A stretch of DNA of 64,000 nt, from the NCBI RefSeq assembly GCF_026626745.1, contig NZ_JAPNJW010000002.1, positions 558,001-622,000 on the forward strand, in the 5' to 3' direction. The notes under the pieces were generated by a model. It was not told the origin of the DNA and did no database searches. It saw nothing but the letters and a program-made list of their open reading frames with translations. Origin of the DNA: Nannocystis sp. RBIL2. Lineage in GTDB: Bacteria > Myxococcota_A > Polyangia > Nannocystales > Nannocystaceae. The translations under genes were made by a program, and so were the position numbers. Below are positions 50,872-59,812 of this stretch, piece by piece (position 1 is the stretch's first letter; every line of letters starts with the position of its first letter).

Positions 50872-52341
50872 TTGCCTGAAGTCTTCACCGAGCTCTGGTT
50901 CATCCAGCTCGTCACCGTCATCTACGTGATCGGCATCACGGCGCTGGTGCTGCTGGAGCGGCGGCGTCCGAGCGCCGCGCTCGCGTGGCTGCTCGCGCTG
51001 ATCTTCCTGCCCCTGTTCGGCCTGTGCCTCTACTTCCTGCTCGGGCGCGCCGGCGTGCGGCGACGCCGGCGATTGCGAGCGCGGCGCAGCGTCAACCCGA
51101 CCGACGTCACGCGCGGCCTGTTGCCGCTCGAGACGCCGCTGGAGGAGCTCGAGCAGCCGCTGCGCGGGCTCGTCGCCCTGGCCCTCAACAGCTCGGCCGC
51201 GCCGCTGCGGCGGGCCGGTGCGGTCGAATTGCTCGCCGATCCGGCCCAGGCGTTCGCCGCCATGGAGGCCGCGATCGCCGGCGCGGCGCGGCAGATCCAC
51301 ATCGCCATGTACATCTGGCGCGACGACGAGACCGGGCGGCGCTGGATCGACCTCCTGTGCGAGCGCGCGCGCGCGGGCATCGAGGTCCGGCTGCTCTACG
51401 ACGAGTTCGGCTGCCTCGGCACCCCGCGCGAGCTGTTCGAGCGCGTGATCGCGGCCGGCGGGCAGGTGCTGACGTTCGGCGCGGTGCGGCTGCGCTACCG
51501 CCCGCTCATGATCAACTTCCGCAACCACCGCAAGATCGTCATCGTCGACGGCGACCTCGGCTTCACCGGCGGCCTCAACGTCGGCGACGAGTATCTCGGG
51601 CGCGGGCTCGGGGCCCGGCCGTGGTCGGACCTCCAGGTGCGGATCACCGGCGACGCCGTGGTCGGCTTGCAGGCCATCTTCCTCGAGGACTGGCTGGCCG
51701 CGCACTCCGACGATCACGCCGAAGATCCGAAGTTCGCGCGCCAGCTCGCCGACCTGCTCGCGCGCCCCCCGGGGCACTCGTGCGGGCCGATGCTGCAGGT
51801 CGTCCCGAGCGGCCCCGACCTGCCGTTCATCGACGCGATCGCGGCCCAGTTCACCGCCGCGATCGCCTCGGCGCAGGAGCGCTGCTGGATCGCCACGCCC
51901 TACTTCGTGCCCGACGAGCCGCTGTCGCTCGCGCTCAAGACCGCGGCCCTGCGCGGCTGCGACCTGCGGCTGCTCGTGCCTCTGCCGCGCAACAACGACT
52001 CGACCCTCGTCAGCCTCGCCGGCGCCAGCTACTACGACGAGCTGCTGGCCGCCGGCTGCCGGATCTACGAGTACCTGCCCGGCATGCTGCACGCCAAGTA
52101 CCTGCTCGTCGACGACCGCGTGGCCGCGATCGGCTCGGCCAACATGGACGTGCGCAGCTTCTACCTCAACTACGAGGTCACCGCGCTGTTCTACGACCGC
52201 CGCCTCACCCTCGACCTCGCCGAGGTGTTTACCAAGGAGCTGGCCCAGGCGCTCGAGGTGCGGCCGGAGGCGCGCAAGCAGCTGTCGCTGCCCCGGCGTC
52301 TCGGCGAGGGCTTCGCCCGCCTGCTCTCACCGCTCCTGTGA
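50872..52341 (+). CDS. Cardiolipin synthase (two HKD phospholipase-D motifs)
   Basis: 489 residues from TTG 50872 (MPEVFTELWFIQLVTVIYVI). Two N-terminal membrane helices (about 10-28 and 35-58) anchor it. The first HKD motif is NHRKIVIVDGDLGFTGGLN (His219, Lys, Asp), the second LHAKYLLVDDRVAAIGSANM (His407). Further family residues include the conserved WRDDETGRRWIDLL and FYLNYEVTALFYD. It would join two phosphatidylglycerol molecules to make cardiolipin at the inner membrane. Divergent from the broken ALDH gene, with 45 bp between the starts. A 14-nt array starts 12 bases after the stop. Confidence 0.93.
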   Translation: MPEVFTELWFIQLVTVIYVIGITALVLLERRRPSAALAWLLALIFLPLFGLCLYFLLGRAGVRRRRRLRARRSVNPTDVTRGLLPLETPLEELEQPLRGLVALALNSSAAPLRRAGAVELLADPAQAFAAMEAAIAGAARQIHIAMYIWRDDETGRRWIDLLCERARAGIEVRLLYDEFGCLGTPRELFERVIAAGGQVLTFGAVRLRYRPLMINFRNHRKIVIVDGDLGFTGGLNVGDEYLGRGLGARPWSDLQVRITGDAVVGLQAIFLEDWLAAHSDDHAEDPKFARQLADLLARPPGHSCGPMLQVVPSGPDLPFIDAIAAQFTAAIASAQERCWIATPYFVPDEPLSLALKTAALRGCDLRLLVPLPRNNDSTLVSLAGASYYDELLAAGCRIYEYLPGMLHAKYLLVDDRVAAIGSANMDVRSFYLNYEVTALFYDRRLTLDLAEVFTKELAQALEVRPEARKQLSLPRRLGEGFARLLSPLL

Positions 52342-52349
52342 GCCGCCCG

Positions 52350-52440
52350 CAGCCTGTCCGTGGGGACATGCTCGATCAGGCATTGTCCCTCGGACATGCT
52401 GCATCGAGCATGCCCGATAGGACATGTCCCGGCATTGATG
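52350..52440 (+). repeat. 14-nt array (7 units) between convergent genes
   Basis: Cores CCTG, CATG, CATT, CATG, CATG, CATG and GATG start at 52353, 52367, 52381, 52395, 52409, 52423 and 52437, all 14 nt apart. Units include CCTGTCCGTGGGGA, CATGCTCGATCAGG and CATGCCCGATAGGA. The array fills the whole gap between the cardiolipin synthase stop and the stop codon of the convergent gene at 52441. Confidence 0.93.
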
Positions 52441-53043
52441 TCAGCTCGGCGCCTCGACGCCGAGCTCGCGCATGTGCTTCTCGAGCTCGGCGCGCAGCTT
52501 GTCGGGGGTCATGCCGAGCTTCTCGGCCGCGCCGTCGAGCGAGTACGTGAACTTGCCGATCTTGACCCGCGCGCTCGGCCCCATCGTCACCCGCCCGTTC
52601 TTCAGCACCGGCGACGGGTCTTCGACGCCGATGTACACGTCGCGTTCGGTCAGCGACGGGAACGCCGCGCGGGCGCGCTCGAACAGGCCCTGCTGGTCGC
52701 CGCTCATCTTGTCCTTCGGCAGCTTGCGCAGGTCGGCGACCACGCCGGCCTCGAGCTGACCGTCCTCGAAGGACGCGCGCGAGGCCTTGATCACCTCCTT
52801 GACCTCCGGCGCCGAGCGAGCGGCCTTGCGGTGGAAGTTGCGCAGCTCCTTGCGGCCGGCCTTGCCCTCGGCCGGCTGCCACTGCAGCTTGCCGCCGGCG
52901 TCCTCGACGGCCGCGGGCGCGTCCTCCTGGGCCAGCTCCGTGTACCAGTCGGGCAGCGCAGTGACCTGCAGCCACAAGTACGTCACGACGCCGCCGGCGA
53001 GCAGCAGCAGGACCAGCAGGACGATCGCCAGCTTCTTCCACAT
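52441..53043 (-). CDS. Membrane-anchored hypothetical protein
   Basis: 200 residues from ATG 53043 (MWKKLAIVLLVLLLLAGGVV). One N-terminal membrane segment (residues 4-24). The rest is soluble and probably periplasmic, with charged helices (GKAGRKELRNFHRKAARSAP) and a strand-rich end, ERDVYIGVEDPSPVLKNGRV, ARVKIGKFTYSLDGAAEKLG and a final helix. No family is recognised. It starts 43 bases after the twin-cyclase gene's stop on the same strand, which hints at cotranscription and a possible link to that signalling protein. Confidence 0.7.
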   Translation of the reverse strand: MWKKLAIVLLVLLLLAGGVVTYLWLQVTALPDWYTELAQEDAPAAVEDAGGKLQWQPAEGKAGRKELRNFHRKAARSAPEVKEVIKASRASFEDGQLEAGVVADLRKLPKDKMSGDQQGLFERARAAFPSLTERDVYIGVEDPSPVLKNGRVTMGPSARVKIGKFTYSLDGAAEKLGMTPDKLRAELEKHMRELGVEAPS

Positions 53044-53086
53044 GGGGCGGCAACCATAACAGATGCCGCCGCCGCGGCCCCCGCCC

Positions 53087-56000
53087 TCACCCGCCGGCGG
53101 CCGCGGCCGCCAGCGCCGCCAGCAGCACGTCGTCGACCTTGTCGACCAGGTCGTCGTGCAGCGTCTTCAGGCGGGCTCGCGCAGTGGGGTCCTCGGGGAA
53201 CAGGCGCGCCATGCTGAGCCCGGCGCGCAGCTCGAGCGCGCGCGCCCCCTGCTCGCGCGCGAGCTCGAGGGCCTCGTGCAGCAGCAGCGAGGCCTCCTCG
53301 GTCTCGCCCATCGAATGCACGAGCTCGGCGCGCTGGCGCATCAGCTCGGCCTCCCACCAGCGGGCCCCGCTGAGCCGCGAAGACTCCATCGCCTCGCCGA
53401 TCACGCTGAGCCCCTCGTCGACGCGACCCGCCCGCACGCACAGGTCGGCGAACACCGAGAACGTCCACGGCATGAACATGCCCATGCCGGCGGCCTGCAG
53501 CTCGATGAGCGCCTGGCGCAGCAGGTCGAGGCCCTCGTCGTGCTGGCCGAGCTCGGCCATCGCCCAGGCGCGGATGGCGTCGGCGAAGCTAACCCACGCG
53601 CCGAGAGTGGCCTCGGCCTTGAGCTGATAGACCTGGTCGGCGTGGGTGCGGGCGCCCTCCACGTCGCGCAGGATCTGGCGCAGGATCGACGCGACCACCA
53701 GCGCGAACGTGGTCGAGAAGCCGTGGCCGAGCTCGCGGGCCAGGGCGATCGACACGCGGCTGCGCTCGAGCGCCTCGGCGGTGCGGCCGAGCATCCACAG
53801 CGTCAGCGACAGGATCGCCAGCGCGGCGATCCTCGGGTCGTGGATGTAGAGGTGGCCGAGGTTGCGGTCGAAGTCGGGGGCGTAGAGGACGATCGAGCGC
53901 TCGAGGTGGGCGCGCGAGCGTTCGAAGTCGCCCTGGTGGAACAGCTGCGTGCCGAGCCCGCGGTGCGACACCAGCAGCGGCACGCGCTGGCGCCGGCGCT
54001 CGGCGAACATCAGCATCTGCTCGGCGAGCTCGCGGGCCACGTCGAGCTGGGCGCGCACGACGTAGTGCTGCCACAGGCCGAACAGCACCGGGAACAGGTG
54101 GCGCGTGTCGCCGACCTCGCGGCACAGCTCGCGGGCCCGCGCGAACGTCTGCTCGACCTCGTCGGAGCCGAAGCCGAGGGTCGCGACCTGGGCGTTGCCG
54201 AGGCCGATCTGCAGCCCGATCTCCTGCTCGACCCGCTCGGGGCTCTCGGGCAGGTGGCGCAGCAGCTCGATCGCGTGGCTGTAGTGCTGCACGGCTTCTT
54301 GGCCGGCGTCGTTGCGGATCGCCTGCTCGCCGGCCCGCTGCAGGTAGAGCACCGCGCGGCCGATGAGCTCCGGGCTCGGCCGCCCGCCGCCCGGCACCAG
54401 CGCCGACGAGGCGACCACGCGATACCAGTGGTGGGCGAGCAGCGGGTAGTACAGCTCGAGCTTGCTGCCGTGGGAGCGCTCGAAGTGCTCGGCGACCGCC
54501 TGGTGCAGCTGCTGCCGCTGCGCGAACGGCAGCAGGTTGTAGGCGACCTCCTGCGTCAGCGCGTGCTTGAACAGGAAGGTGCCCTCGGCGGCGTGCGGCT
54601 TGGGCACGAGCAGGCCGCGGCGCTCGAGCGCCTGCAGGTACTCGGGCAGCTGGGCCTTGTCGACCTCGATCGGATAGATGGCGCGCAGGAGGCTCAGCGA
54701 GAACACGCGCCCGAGCACCGCGCCGACCTTGAGCACCAGCTGGTGCTGCTGCTGCAGGCGATCGATGCGGCTCGTGATCACCGCCTCGAGGTTGTCGGGG
54801 AACTTGGCGGTGCGCAGGTCACCTGCCTCATGGGACAGCAGGCACTCGCCGTTCCAGATGGTGATGAAGCCGGCGTCGCGCAGCGCCGAGGCGAGCTCCT
54901 CGGAGAAGAACGGGTGGCCCTCGGCGCGCTCGTAGATGAAGCTGGCGACCTCGGGCGGCAGGCGCGACACGCCGAGGCGGCGGCACACCAGGTTCTCGGT
55001 CTCGATCAGCGACAGCGGCTGCAGCTGCAGGTGATAGGTGCCGTGGTCGGCGAGGATCTGGCGCAGCTCGGCCGCGGCGGTGTCGTTGTCGACCGGCCCG
55101 GTGACGATCACGCACAGGAGCGGCTGGACCTCCTCGCGCACGTCGGCGAGCAGCGCCCACGAGGCCGAGTCGAACCGCTGGGCGTCCTCGAGCAGCAGCA
55201 CCGCGGGGTTGCCCTTGAGGTGCGCGAGCAGGATCTGGACCAGCAACATGCGGGTCTGCTCGGCGCGCGCGCGGCCCTGCAGCGACGCGGTCCGGTCGTT
55301 GTCGACGGCGTCGACCGGCAGCACCGCGCCGAGCAGCGGCGCCCGCGGCACCGCCCCGGGCACCAGCCGCCGCAGCCCCGAGATCACCCGCTGCCACGGG
55401 TCGGAGCCCTGATCTGTCCCTTGGTTCAGGCCGAAGATGGTGGCGAAGATCGGCAGCCACGCGTGGTACGGGCCGGCCGCGTCGCTGATCTCGCGCGCGC
55501 CGAGCAGGCGCATCGCCCCGGCGGCCTCGGCCTGATCGAGCAGGTCGTCGGCCAGGCGCGTCTTGCCGAGCCCGGCCTCGCCCTCGACCACGATCGTGGC
55601 GCTGCGGCCCCGCAGCACCTCGTGCAGGCCGTTGATCAGCACGCCGCGCTCGCGCATGCGGCCGACCAGCGTGGCCTTCGGGACGCCCGCCACCGGCAAC
55701 GGGCCCGAGACGGCGCGCTCCTTCTGGCTGCGCCCCGGCAGCCGCGCGCTCGCCGGGGTGTAGATCGAGATGGTGCCTTCCTTGCCCTTCACCGAGATCG
55801 GCGGCAGGCTCTCGAACAGGAACTGCCCGCGGGTGGCGACGAAGGTGTAGTGGTCGCACAGCACGGCCTTGCCGTCGCCGGCCTGCATGAGCCGCGCGGC
55901 CAGGTTGACCACGTCGCCGAGGACCGTGTACTCGCAACGTTCGACGCTGCCGACGGTGCCGCAGAAGGCCCGCCCCGAGGCGATACCGCAGGTGGCGCGC

Positions 56001-57025
56001 CAGCCGAGGCGCTTGTGCAGCTCGCGGACCTGCTGCGCCGCCTCGATGGCGCGCACCGGATCGTCCTCGTGGGCCAGCGGCGGCAGACCGAACGCGACCA
56101 GCACCGTGGTCCCGTGATCGTCGACGCTGAGGTGGCCGATCGTGCCCTCCCACGCCTCGACGATCTGCTGCACCGCGATCATGACCTCTTGCGCCTCCAT
56201 CAGCGGCGTCTGGTGCTTGAGGTCGGGGAAGTTGATGAACAGGACGCTGAGCCGGCGCAGCTCGGCGAGGAAGCTGCTCTGCCCGGCCGACAGGCGGGCG
56301 ATCACCGCCGGCGGCACGTAGCCGCGCAGCGCCGCTTCGGCGGCGTCGGGCATCTGCGGGCGCACCAGCGGCGTCGGCACCACCGGCTCGCGCAGGTCGG
56401 CGACGCGGCCGTCGCCGTGCTCGCCGCGCGGCTCGCCGTCGACGCGACCGCCGAGCATCGACCACACGCGGCGATCGACGACCACCTCGCCCGGCTGCGC
56501 CAGCGCCTGGGCGCGCCGCACCGCCTCGATCGCGGGACCGACGAGCACGAGCTCCCAGCGCCCGCCGAGGCCGCCGACGTGGACCAGCGCGATCCGTCCG
56601 GCGGCCAGGCCGATCCGCAGCGACAGCTCGATGCCGTCGTCGATCGGGCACGCGTGCAGAGCGGCCTGGATCGCCAGCCCGCACGCGACCGCGGCCTCGG
56701 CCGCGCGGGCCGACGAGCCCTCGGCGACCCATACGGCAGTGAGCGCGTCGCCGGCGAACTTGACGACGTCGCCGCCGTGCGCCGCGGTGATATCGATCAG
56801 CCGACCGAAGTACGTGTTGAGGCCCGCGGCCACCTTCTCGACGCCCGCGGGCCCTTGCTTGGCGAGCGCCTCGGTCAGGGCCGTGAAGCCGGAGACGTCG
56901 GCGCAGAGGACTGCGGCGGCTACGATCTCGGCTTGCGGTTGATGCAGCGGACGCGGATCGACGGAGAGCCGCCGCGTGACGATTGCCGGGATGTAGCTCG
57001 CCAGCGCTTTGAACAGCTCGGGCAA
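53087..57025 (-). CDS. Twin class-III cyclase domains, AAA/STAND ATPase and TPR repeats (soluble-adenylyl-cyclase-like)
   Basis: About 1312 residues from TTG 57025 (MPELFKALASYIPAIVTRRL); other starts further upstream are possible. First cyclase domain about 35-200: VLCADVSGFTALTEALAKQG with metal-binding Asp43, then HGGDVVKFAGDALTAVW with Asp93. Second about 265-430: LFINFPDLKHQ in the same place lacks the first Asp, but DHGTTVLVAFG and YTVLGDVVNLAARLM are present. A P-loop follows near 480 (GEAGLGKTRL), with LLLEDAQRFDSASWALLAD as Walker B, and then about 600 residues of TPR-like helices. This order of C1-C2-ATPase-TPR is that of animal soluble adenylyl cyclase and related bacterial proteins. 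It would make cAMP (or cGMP) in response to an internal cue; the second domain may be regulatory. Confidence 0.88.
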   Translation of the reverse strand: MPELFKALASYIPAIVTRRLSVDPRPLHQPQAEIVAAAVLCADVSGFTALTEALAKQGPAGVEKVAAGLNTYFGRLIDITAAHGGDVVKFAGDALTAVWVAEGSSARAAEAAVACGLAIQAALHACPIDDGIELSLRIGLAAGRIALVHVGGLGGRWELVLVGPAIEAVRRAQALAQPGEVVVDRRVWSMLGGRVDGEPRGEHGDGRVADLREPVVPTPLVRPQMPDAAEAALRGYVPPAVIARLSAGQSSFLAELRRLSVLFINFPDLKHQTPLMEAQEVMIAVQQIVEAWEGTIGHLSVDDHGTTVLVAFGLPPLAHEDDPVRAIEAAQQVRELHKRLGWRATCGIASGRAFCGTVGSVERCEYTVLGDVVNLAARLMQAGDGKAVLCDHYTFVATRGQFLFESLPPISVKGKEGTISIYTPASARLPGRSQKERAVSGPLPVAGVPKATLVGRMRERGVLINGLHEVLRGRSATIVVEGEAGLGKTRLADDLLDQAEAAGAMRLLGAREISDAAGPYHAWLPIFATIFGLNQGTDQGSDPWQRVISGLRRLVPGAVPRAPLLGAVLPVDAVDNDRTASLQGRARAEQTRMLLVQILLAHLKGNPAVLLLEDAQRFDSASWALLADVREEVQPLLCVIVTGPVDNDTAAAELRQILADHGTYHLQLQPLSLIETENLVCRRLGVSRLPPEVASFIYERAEGHPFFSEELASALRDAGFITIWNGECLLSHEAGDLRTAKFPDNLEAVITSRIDRLQQQHQLVLKVGAVLGRVFSLSLLRAIYPIEVDKAQLPEYLQALERRGLLVPKPHAAEGTFLFKHALTQEVAYNLLPFAQRQQLHQAVAEHFERSHGSKLELYYPLLAHHWYRVVASSALVPGGGRPSPELIGRAVLYLQRAGEQAIRNDAGQEAVQHYSHAIELLRHLPESPERVEQEIGLQIGLGNAQVATLGFGSDEVEQTFARARELCREVGDTRHLFPVLFGLWQHYVVRAQLDVARELAEQMLMFAERRRQRVPLLVSHRGLGTQLFHQGDFERSRAHLERSIVLYAPDFDRNLGHLYIHDPRIAALAILSLTLWMLGRTAEALERSRVSIALARELGHGFSTTFALVVASILRQILRDVEGARTHADQVYQLKAEATLGAWVSFADAIRAWAMAELGQHDEGLDLLRQALIELQAAGMGMFMPWTFSVFADLCVRAGRVDEGLSVIGEAMESSRLSGARWWEAELMRQRAELVHSMGETEEASLLLHEALELAREQGARALELRAGLSMARLFPEDPTARARLKTLHDDLVDKVDDVLLAALAAAAAGG

Positions 57026-57211
57026 GGTCGGGCGGCATCGTACCAAAGCCGCTCGCCTCCGGCGCGTCGTCCGAGAGATTGCGTCACCCGGATCGTGACC
57101 GCGAAACCGGCGCTCGGCGGCGACCGGCGGGACCCGCGGAGCCGGCCCCACCCTCGAGCTCACATGCGCCAAAGTGCGAAGACGGGCGGCTCCTTGTGTA
57201 TTGTGGGGAGG

Positions 57212-58258
57212 ATGCTAGGAGCGTCCAGGCCCACCCCGACCCTCGTCCGGCTCTCGCTCGTGCTCGCCGCCGCTGCGCACCTGGGCGCGTGCGCCGGCGG
57301 AGATCCTGGGGCCGGGTCGGGCAACCCGTTCGACAGCCAGGGGAACGGCAGCAACAGCACGCCTGCGACCGAGACCGGGCAGCCCTCGAGCGACACCGAC
57401 CCCACCCCGACGGTCGGCAGCATGTCCGACTCCGAGACCACCGCCCCGACCGGCCCCGGACCCGACCCGACCGGTGGCGATCCCACCGGCGACCCGACCG
57501 TCGGCACCTCCACCCTGCCCGACCCGGACTGCGTCGACGACGACGGCGATCTCCACGGCGAGGGCTGCGAGGCCGGGCCCGACTGCGACGACGCCATCTA
57601 CAACTCCTGGCAGAGCTGCGGCACCTGCGTCGACCAGGACATGGACGGCTTCTGGGTCGGCTGCGACCAGTACGGCCCCGACGACCCCGGCCCCGACTGC
57701 GACGACGCCAACCCCGACGCCTCCGACGCCATGGACTGCGAGTGCGCGGTCACGCCCCCCGACAAGGCCTCCGACACCTGCGCCGAGGCCATGGCGGGCA
57801 GCCTCGGCGTGATCGCCGAGGGCGGGGTCGTCCCGCCGATCAAGGGCTCGATCACCGGGATCGACAACGGCCCCGGCAACGGCCAGGAAGACTGGTTCTG
57901 GGTCGAGTTCCCCGAGGCGATGGCGATGGGCAACCGGCCCAACGCCGGCAAGCTCGTCGCCACCTTCGCGGTCAACCCGGGCGACCCCATGAACCCCGAC
58001 TACCGCCTCGAGGTCTACACGGCCTGCAACAAGATGCCGTTCGAGGGCCTGAACGCGACCTACGGCCCCGGCACGCCGCCCGCCCGCGAGTGGGAGTTCT
58101 TCGACGCCCACACCCCGCCGAACCCGAACCCCAACCCCAACCCGAACTACCTCAACAACGTGCCGTGGCCGGCCAAGGTGTTCATCCGAGTGATCCGCGT
58201 CGCCAACGACCAGTCGTGCAGCGAGTACACGCTGCAGGTCTCGCGCATGCCGACCTGA
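57212..58258 (+). CDS. Secreted lipoprotein with Asp-rich repeats and Asn-Pro repeat
   Basis: 348 residues from ATG 57212 (MLGASRPTPTLVRLSLVLAA). The signal ends in HLGAC (lipobox, Cys26). A Ser/Thr/Pro/Gly-rich region of about 75 residues follows, then an Asp- and Cys-rich stretch (DCVDDDGDLHGEGCEAGPDC DDA, then DQDMDGFWVGCDQYGPDDPG) that looks like calcium-binding thrombospondin-type-3/MopR-like loops. The C-terminal part has IDNGPGNGQEDWFWVEFPEA, RLEVYTACNKMPFEGLN and NPNPNPNPN, ending in SEYTLQVSRMPT. It is surface-exposed and probably calcium-bound. Divergent from the cyclase gene. No enzyme motif is seen. Confidence 0.72.
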   Translation: MLGASRPTPTLVRLSLVLAAAAHLGACAGGDPGAGSGNPFDSQGNGSNSTPATETGQPSSDTDPTPTVGSMSDSETTAPTGPGPDPTGGDPTGDPTVGTSTLPDPDCVDDDGDLHGEGCEAGPDCDDAIYNSWQSCGTCVDQDMDGFWVGCDQYGPDDPGPDCDDANPDASDAMDCECAVTPPDKASDTCAEAMAGSLGVIAEGGVVPPIKGSITGIDNGPGNGQEDWFWVEFPEAMAMGNRPNAGKLVATFAVNPGDPMNPDYRLEVYTACNKMPFEGLNATYGPGTPPAREWEFFDAHTPPNPNPNPNPNYLNNVPWPAKVFIRVIRVANDQSCSEYTLQVSRMPT

Positions 58259-58274
58259 ACGGGCGGCGCTCGGC

Positions 58275-58382
58275 GAGCCTGTCCCGAGCGACCTGTCCGT
58301 TCGCACCTGCCCGCTTCGACCTGCCCTCGCGGCCCTGTTTCCACGGACCTGCCCCTCCAGACCTGCCCTCGGGGTCAGCTCA
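58275..58382 (+). repeat. 14-nt CCTG array (8 units) between convergent genes
   Basis: Cores start at 58278, 58292, 58306, 58320, 58334, 58348, 58362 and 58376, each exactly 14 nt apart; the first seven are CCTG and the last CAGC. Units include CCTGTCCCGAGCGA, CCTGTCCGTTCGCA and CCTGCCCCTCCAGA. It fills the gap between the lipoprotein stop and the stop codon of the convergent gene at 58380. Confidence 0.94.
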
Positions 58383-58844
58383 GCGCGGCCGCGGCAGCGC
58401 GCGGGCCAGGCGGGCGTACAGGCGCGCCGCCCCCTGCCAGGCGATCGGGCACAGGTCGTAGGTCTCGCCGTTCTTGAGCGCGACGACGAAGGTGTCGCGC
58501 TCGCCGGGCGGGCGCGGCTCGACGTAGATCCGGGCGATCTCGCGGACCCGCAGGCGGACCCGGCGGCCGCGCTCGCGGACCGTCAGGGTGCGGCCGAACA
58601 GGTACGGCGCGCGCGGCAGGACGGTGCGGATCAGGTTGCCGACCCACTGGTTCAGCCACAGCAGCAGCACGATCAGCGCGAAGCGGATGATCCAGCGCCG
58701 GCCGTCGACCGCCTCGACCCACGCGTCGGGCAGGCGCGCCAGCAGCACCGCGATCGAGGCCGACAGGAACACGAGGCCGACGAGGAAGTCGCTGAGCTTG
58801 CCGGTCCAATCTTCGGGCCGGGCGGCGCGGAGGCGGATGAACAC
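58380..58844 (-). CDS. Small membrane protein of unknown function
   Basis: 154 residues from GTG 58844 (MFIRLRAARPEDWTGKLSDF). Two membrane helices (about 18-38, DFLVGLVFLSASIAVLLARL, and 52-73, FALIVLLLWLNQWVGNLIRT) are followed by a soluble C-terminal domain of about 80 residues with LFGRTLTVRERGRRVRLRVR EIARIYVEPR and FVVALKNGETYDLCPIAW, a beta-rich pattern like a PH or bPH domain. Function unknown. Its stop codon sits at the end of the 14-nt array at 58278. Confidence 0.65.
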   Translation of the reverse strand: MFIRLRAARPEDWTGKLSDFLVGLVFLSASIAVLLARLPDAWVEAVDGRRWIIRFALIVLLLWLNQWVGNLIRTVLPRAPYLFGRTLTVRERGRRVRLRVREIARIYVEPRPPGERDTFVVALKNGETYDLCPIAWQGAARLYARLARALPRPR

Positions 58845-58862
58845 GAGGGACCCCGGGGCGCG

Positions 58863-59780
58863 CTACGAGGCCACGTCGAGCTTGTAGAACCCGCCGAGGA
58901 CGTCGTTCTGGTCGACGACCACGAAGTAGACGCCGGGGTCGAAGTTCCACGTCAGCGAGAAATTCGAGGTGCCCTGCTCCGCCATCGACGTGCAGGTCAG
59001 CTCCGTCGCGCCGCCGCAGCCGGTGCGGATGCTGAGCACCGGCGCGAACGAGACGTCGGCGGCGATCGTGAAGGTGATCGCGCCGGGCGTGAACACGTTG
59101 AGCTGGAACATGTTCTCCGCGCCAGGTCCACCGCAGCGGCCGTCGACCGTGCCGGCCCGCCCGCCGAGCACGTTATTCCACGTGAAGAGGCCGCCGATCT
59201 CCTGGTTGATCTGCATCGAGTGGACCGGGCATCCCTCGATCGGCGGCGACGTGTACACCACCTGCATCGCGTAGTGACCGTCGGTGCCCTCGGGCGAGTC
59301 GACCGTGACGAAGTACTCGTGCCCGGCCTCGGCGAAGAAGTGGCGGAACGGGACGTCGCCGTAGGGCGCAGCGCACACGCGCGGGAGGTTGTTGTCGTCC
59401 ATGTAGCAGCCGTCGCGCGTGACCCGGAGCGTCGGCGTGAACTCGGTGCTCGGCTGCATGAGCAGCAGGACGTCGGTGTTGGCGGCCGGCGCGATGAGGT
59501 ACGTGTCCTCGGCCCCGCCGTCGTTGATACCGTCGCCGCACCAGCCTTCGACGCGGCTCGGGCCCTGCAGTCGCCCGCGCACCTCGATGTTGGCGAGCGG
59601 CAAGACGATCGGGTTGTCGCAGCCGCCCTCGCGCGGATCGACCGGCGTCACGCCGGTGCCGCCGTCGGTGTCTTCGTCGGCGGGGCCGCTGCGAGCTCCG
59701 CAGGCGAGGATCAGGCTGACCGCGAGGGCCGTCACGCCAGGGGCCGTCACGCGCCGGGACCGCAACCGAAACACCGTCAT
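58863..59780 (-). CDS. Secreted lipoprotein with repeated beta domains
   Basis: 305 residues from ATG 59780 (MTVFRLRSRRVTAPGVTALA). The signal ends in a lipobox before Cys26 (LILACG). A short acidic linker leads to two similar beta-rich halves: AEDTYLIAPAANTDVLLLMQ with HEYFVTVDSPEGTDGHYAMQ VVY, and AENMFQLNVFTPGAITFTIA with YFVVVDQNDVLGGFYKLDV. Each half ends in a VDS/VDQ plus GxY-type strand pair that resembles pre-peptidase C-terminal (PPC) domains. Eight cysteines probably form disulfides. Likely a surface-exposed binding lipoprotein. Confidence 0.7.
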   Translation of the reverse strand: MTVFRLRSRRVTAPGVTALAVSLILACGARSGPADEDTDGGTGVTPVDPREGGCDNPIVLPLANIEVRGRLQGPSRVEGWCGDGINDGGAEDTYLIAPAANTDVLLLMQPSTEFTPTLRVTRDGCYMDDNNLPRVCAAPYGDVPFRHFFAEAGHEYFVTVDSPEGTDGHYAMQVVYTSPPIEGCPVHSMQINQEIGGLFTWNNVLGGRAGTVDGRCGGPGAENMFQLNVFTPGAITFTIAADVSFAPVLSIRTGCGGATELTCTSMAEQGTSNFSLTWNFDPGVYFVVVDQNDVLGGFYKLDVAS

Positions 59781-59812
59781 CCCATGAGTGTAGCGCCGAG
59801 GGGATCGGGGCG

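Noticed and set aside
53063..58258. A continuous plus-strand open frame of over 1700 codons opposite the cyclase gene
   Set aside because: It is the antisense of a gene with strong third-position GC; composition is Arg/Ala/His/Gln/Asp-rich without domains. Only its last part (from 57212) is a real gene.
52350..58382. Repeat arrays as ordinary rho-independent terminators
   Set aside because: No T-runs follow the stems and the number of units varies from two to fifteen. A role at transcript ends is still possible, but they are not standard terminators.
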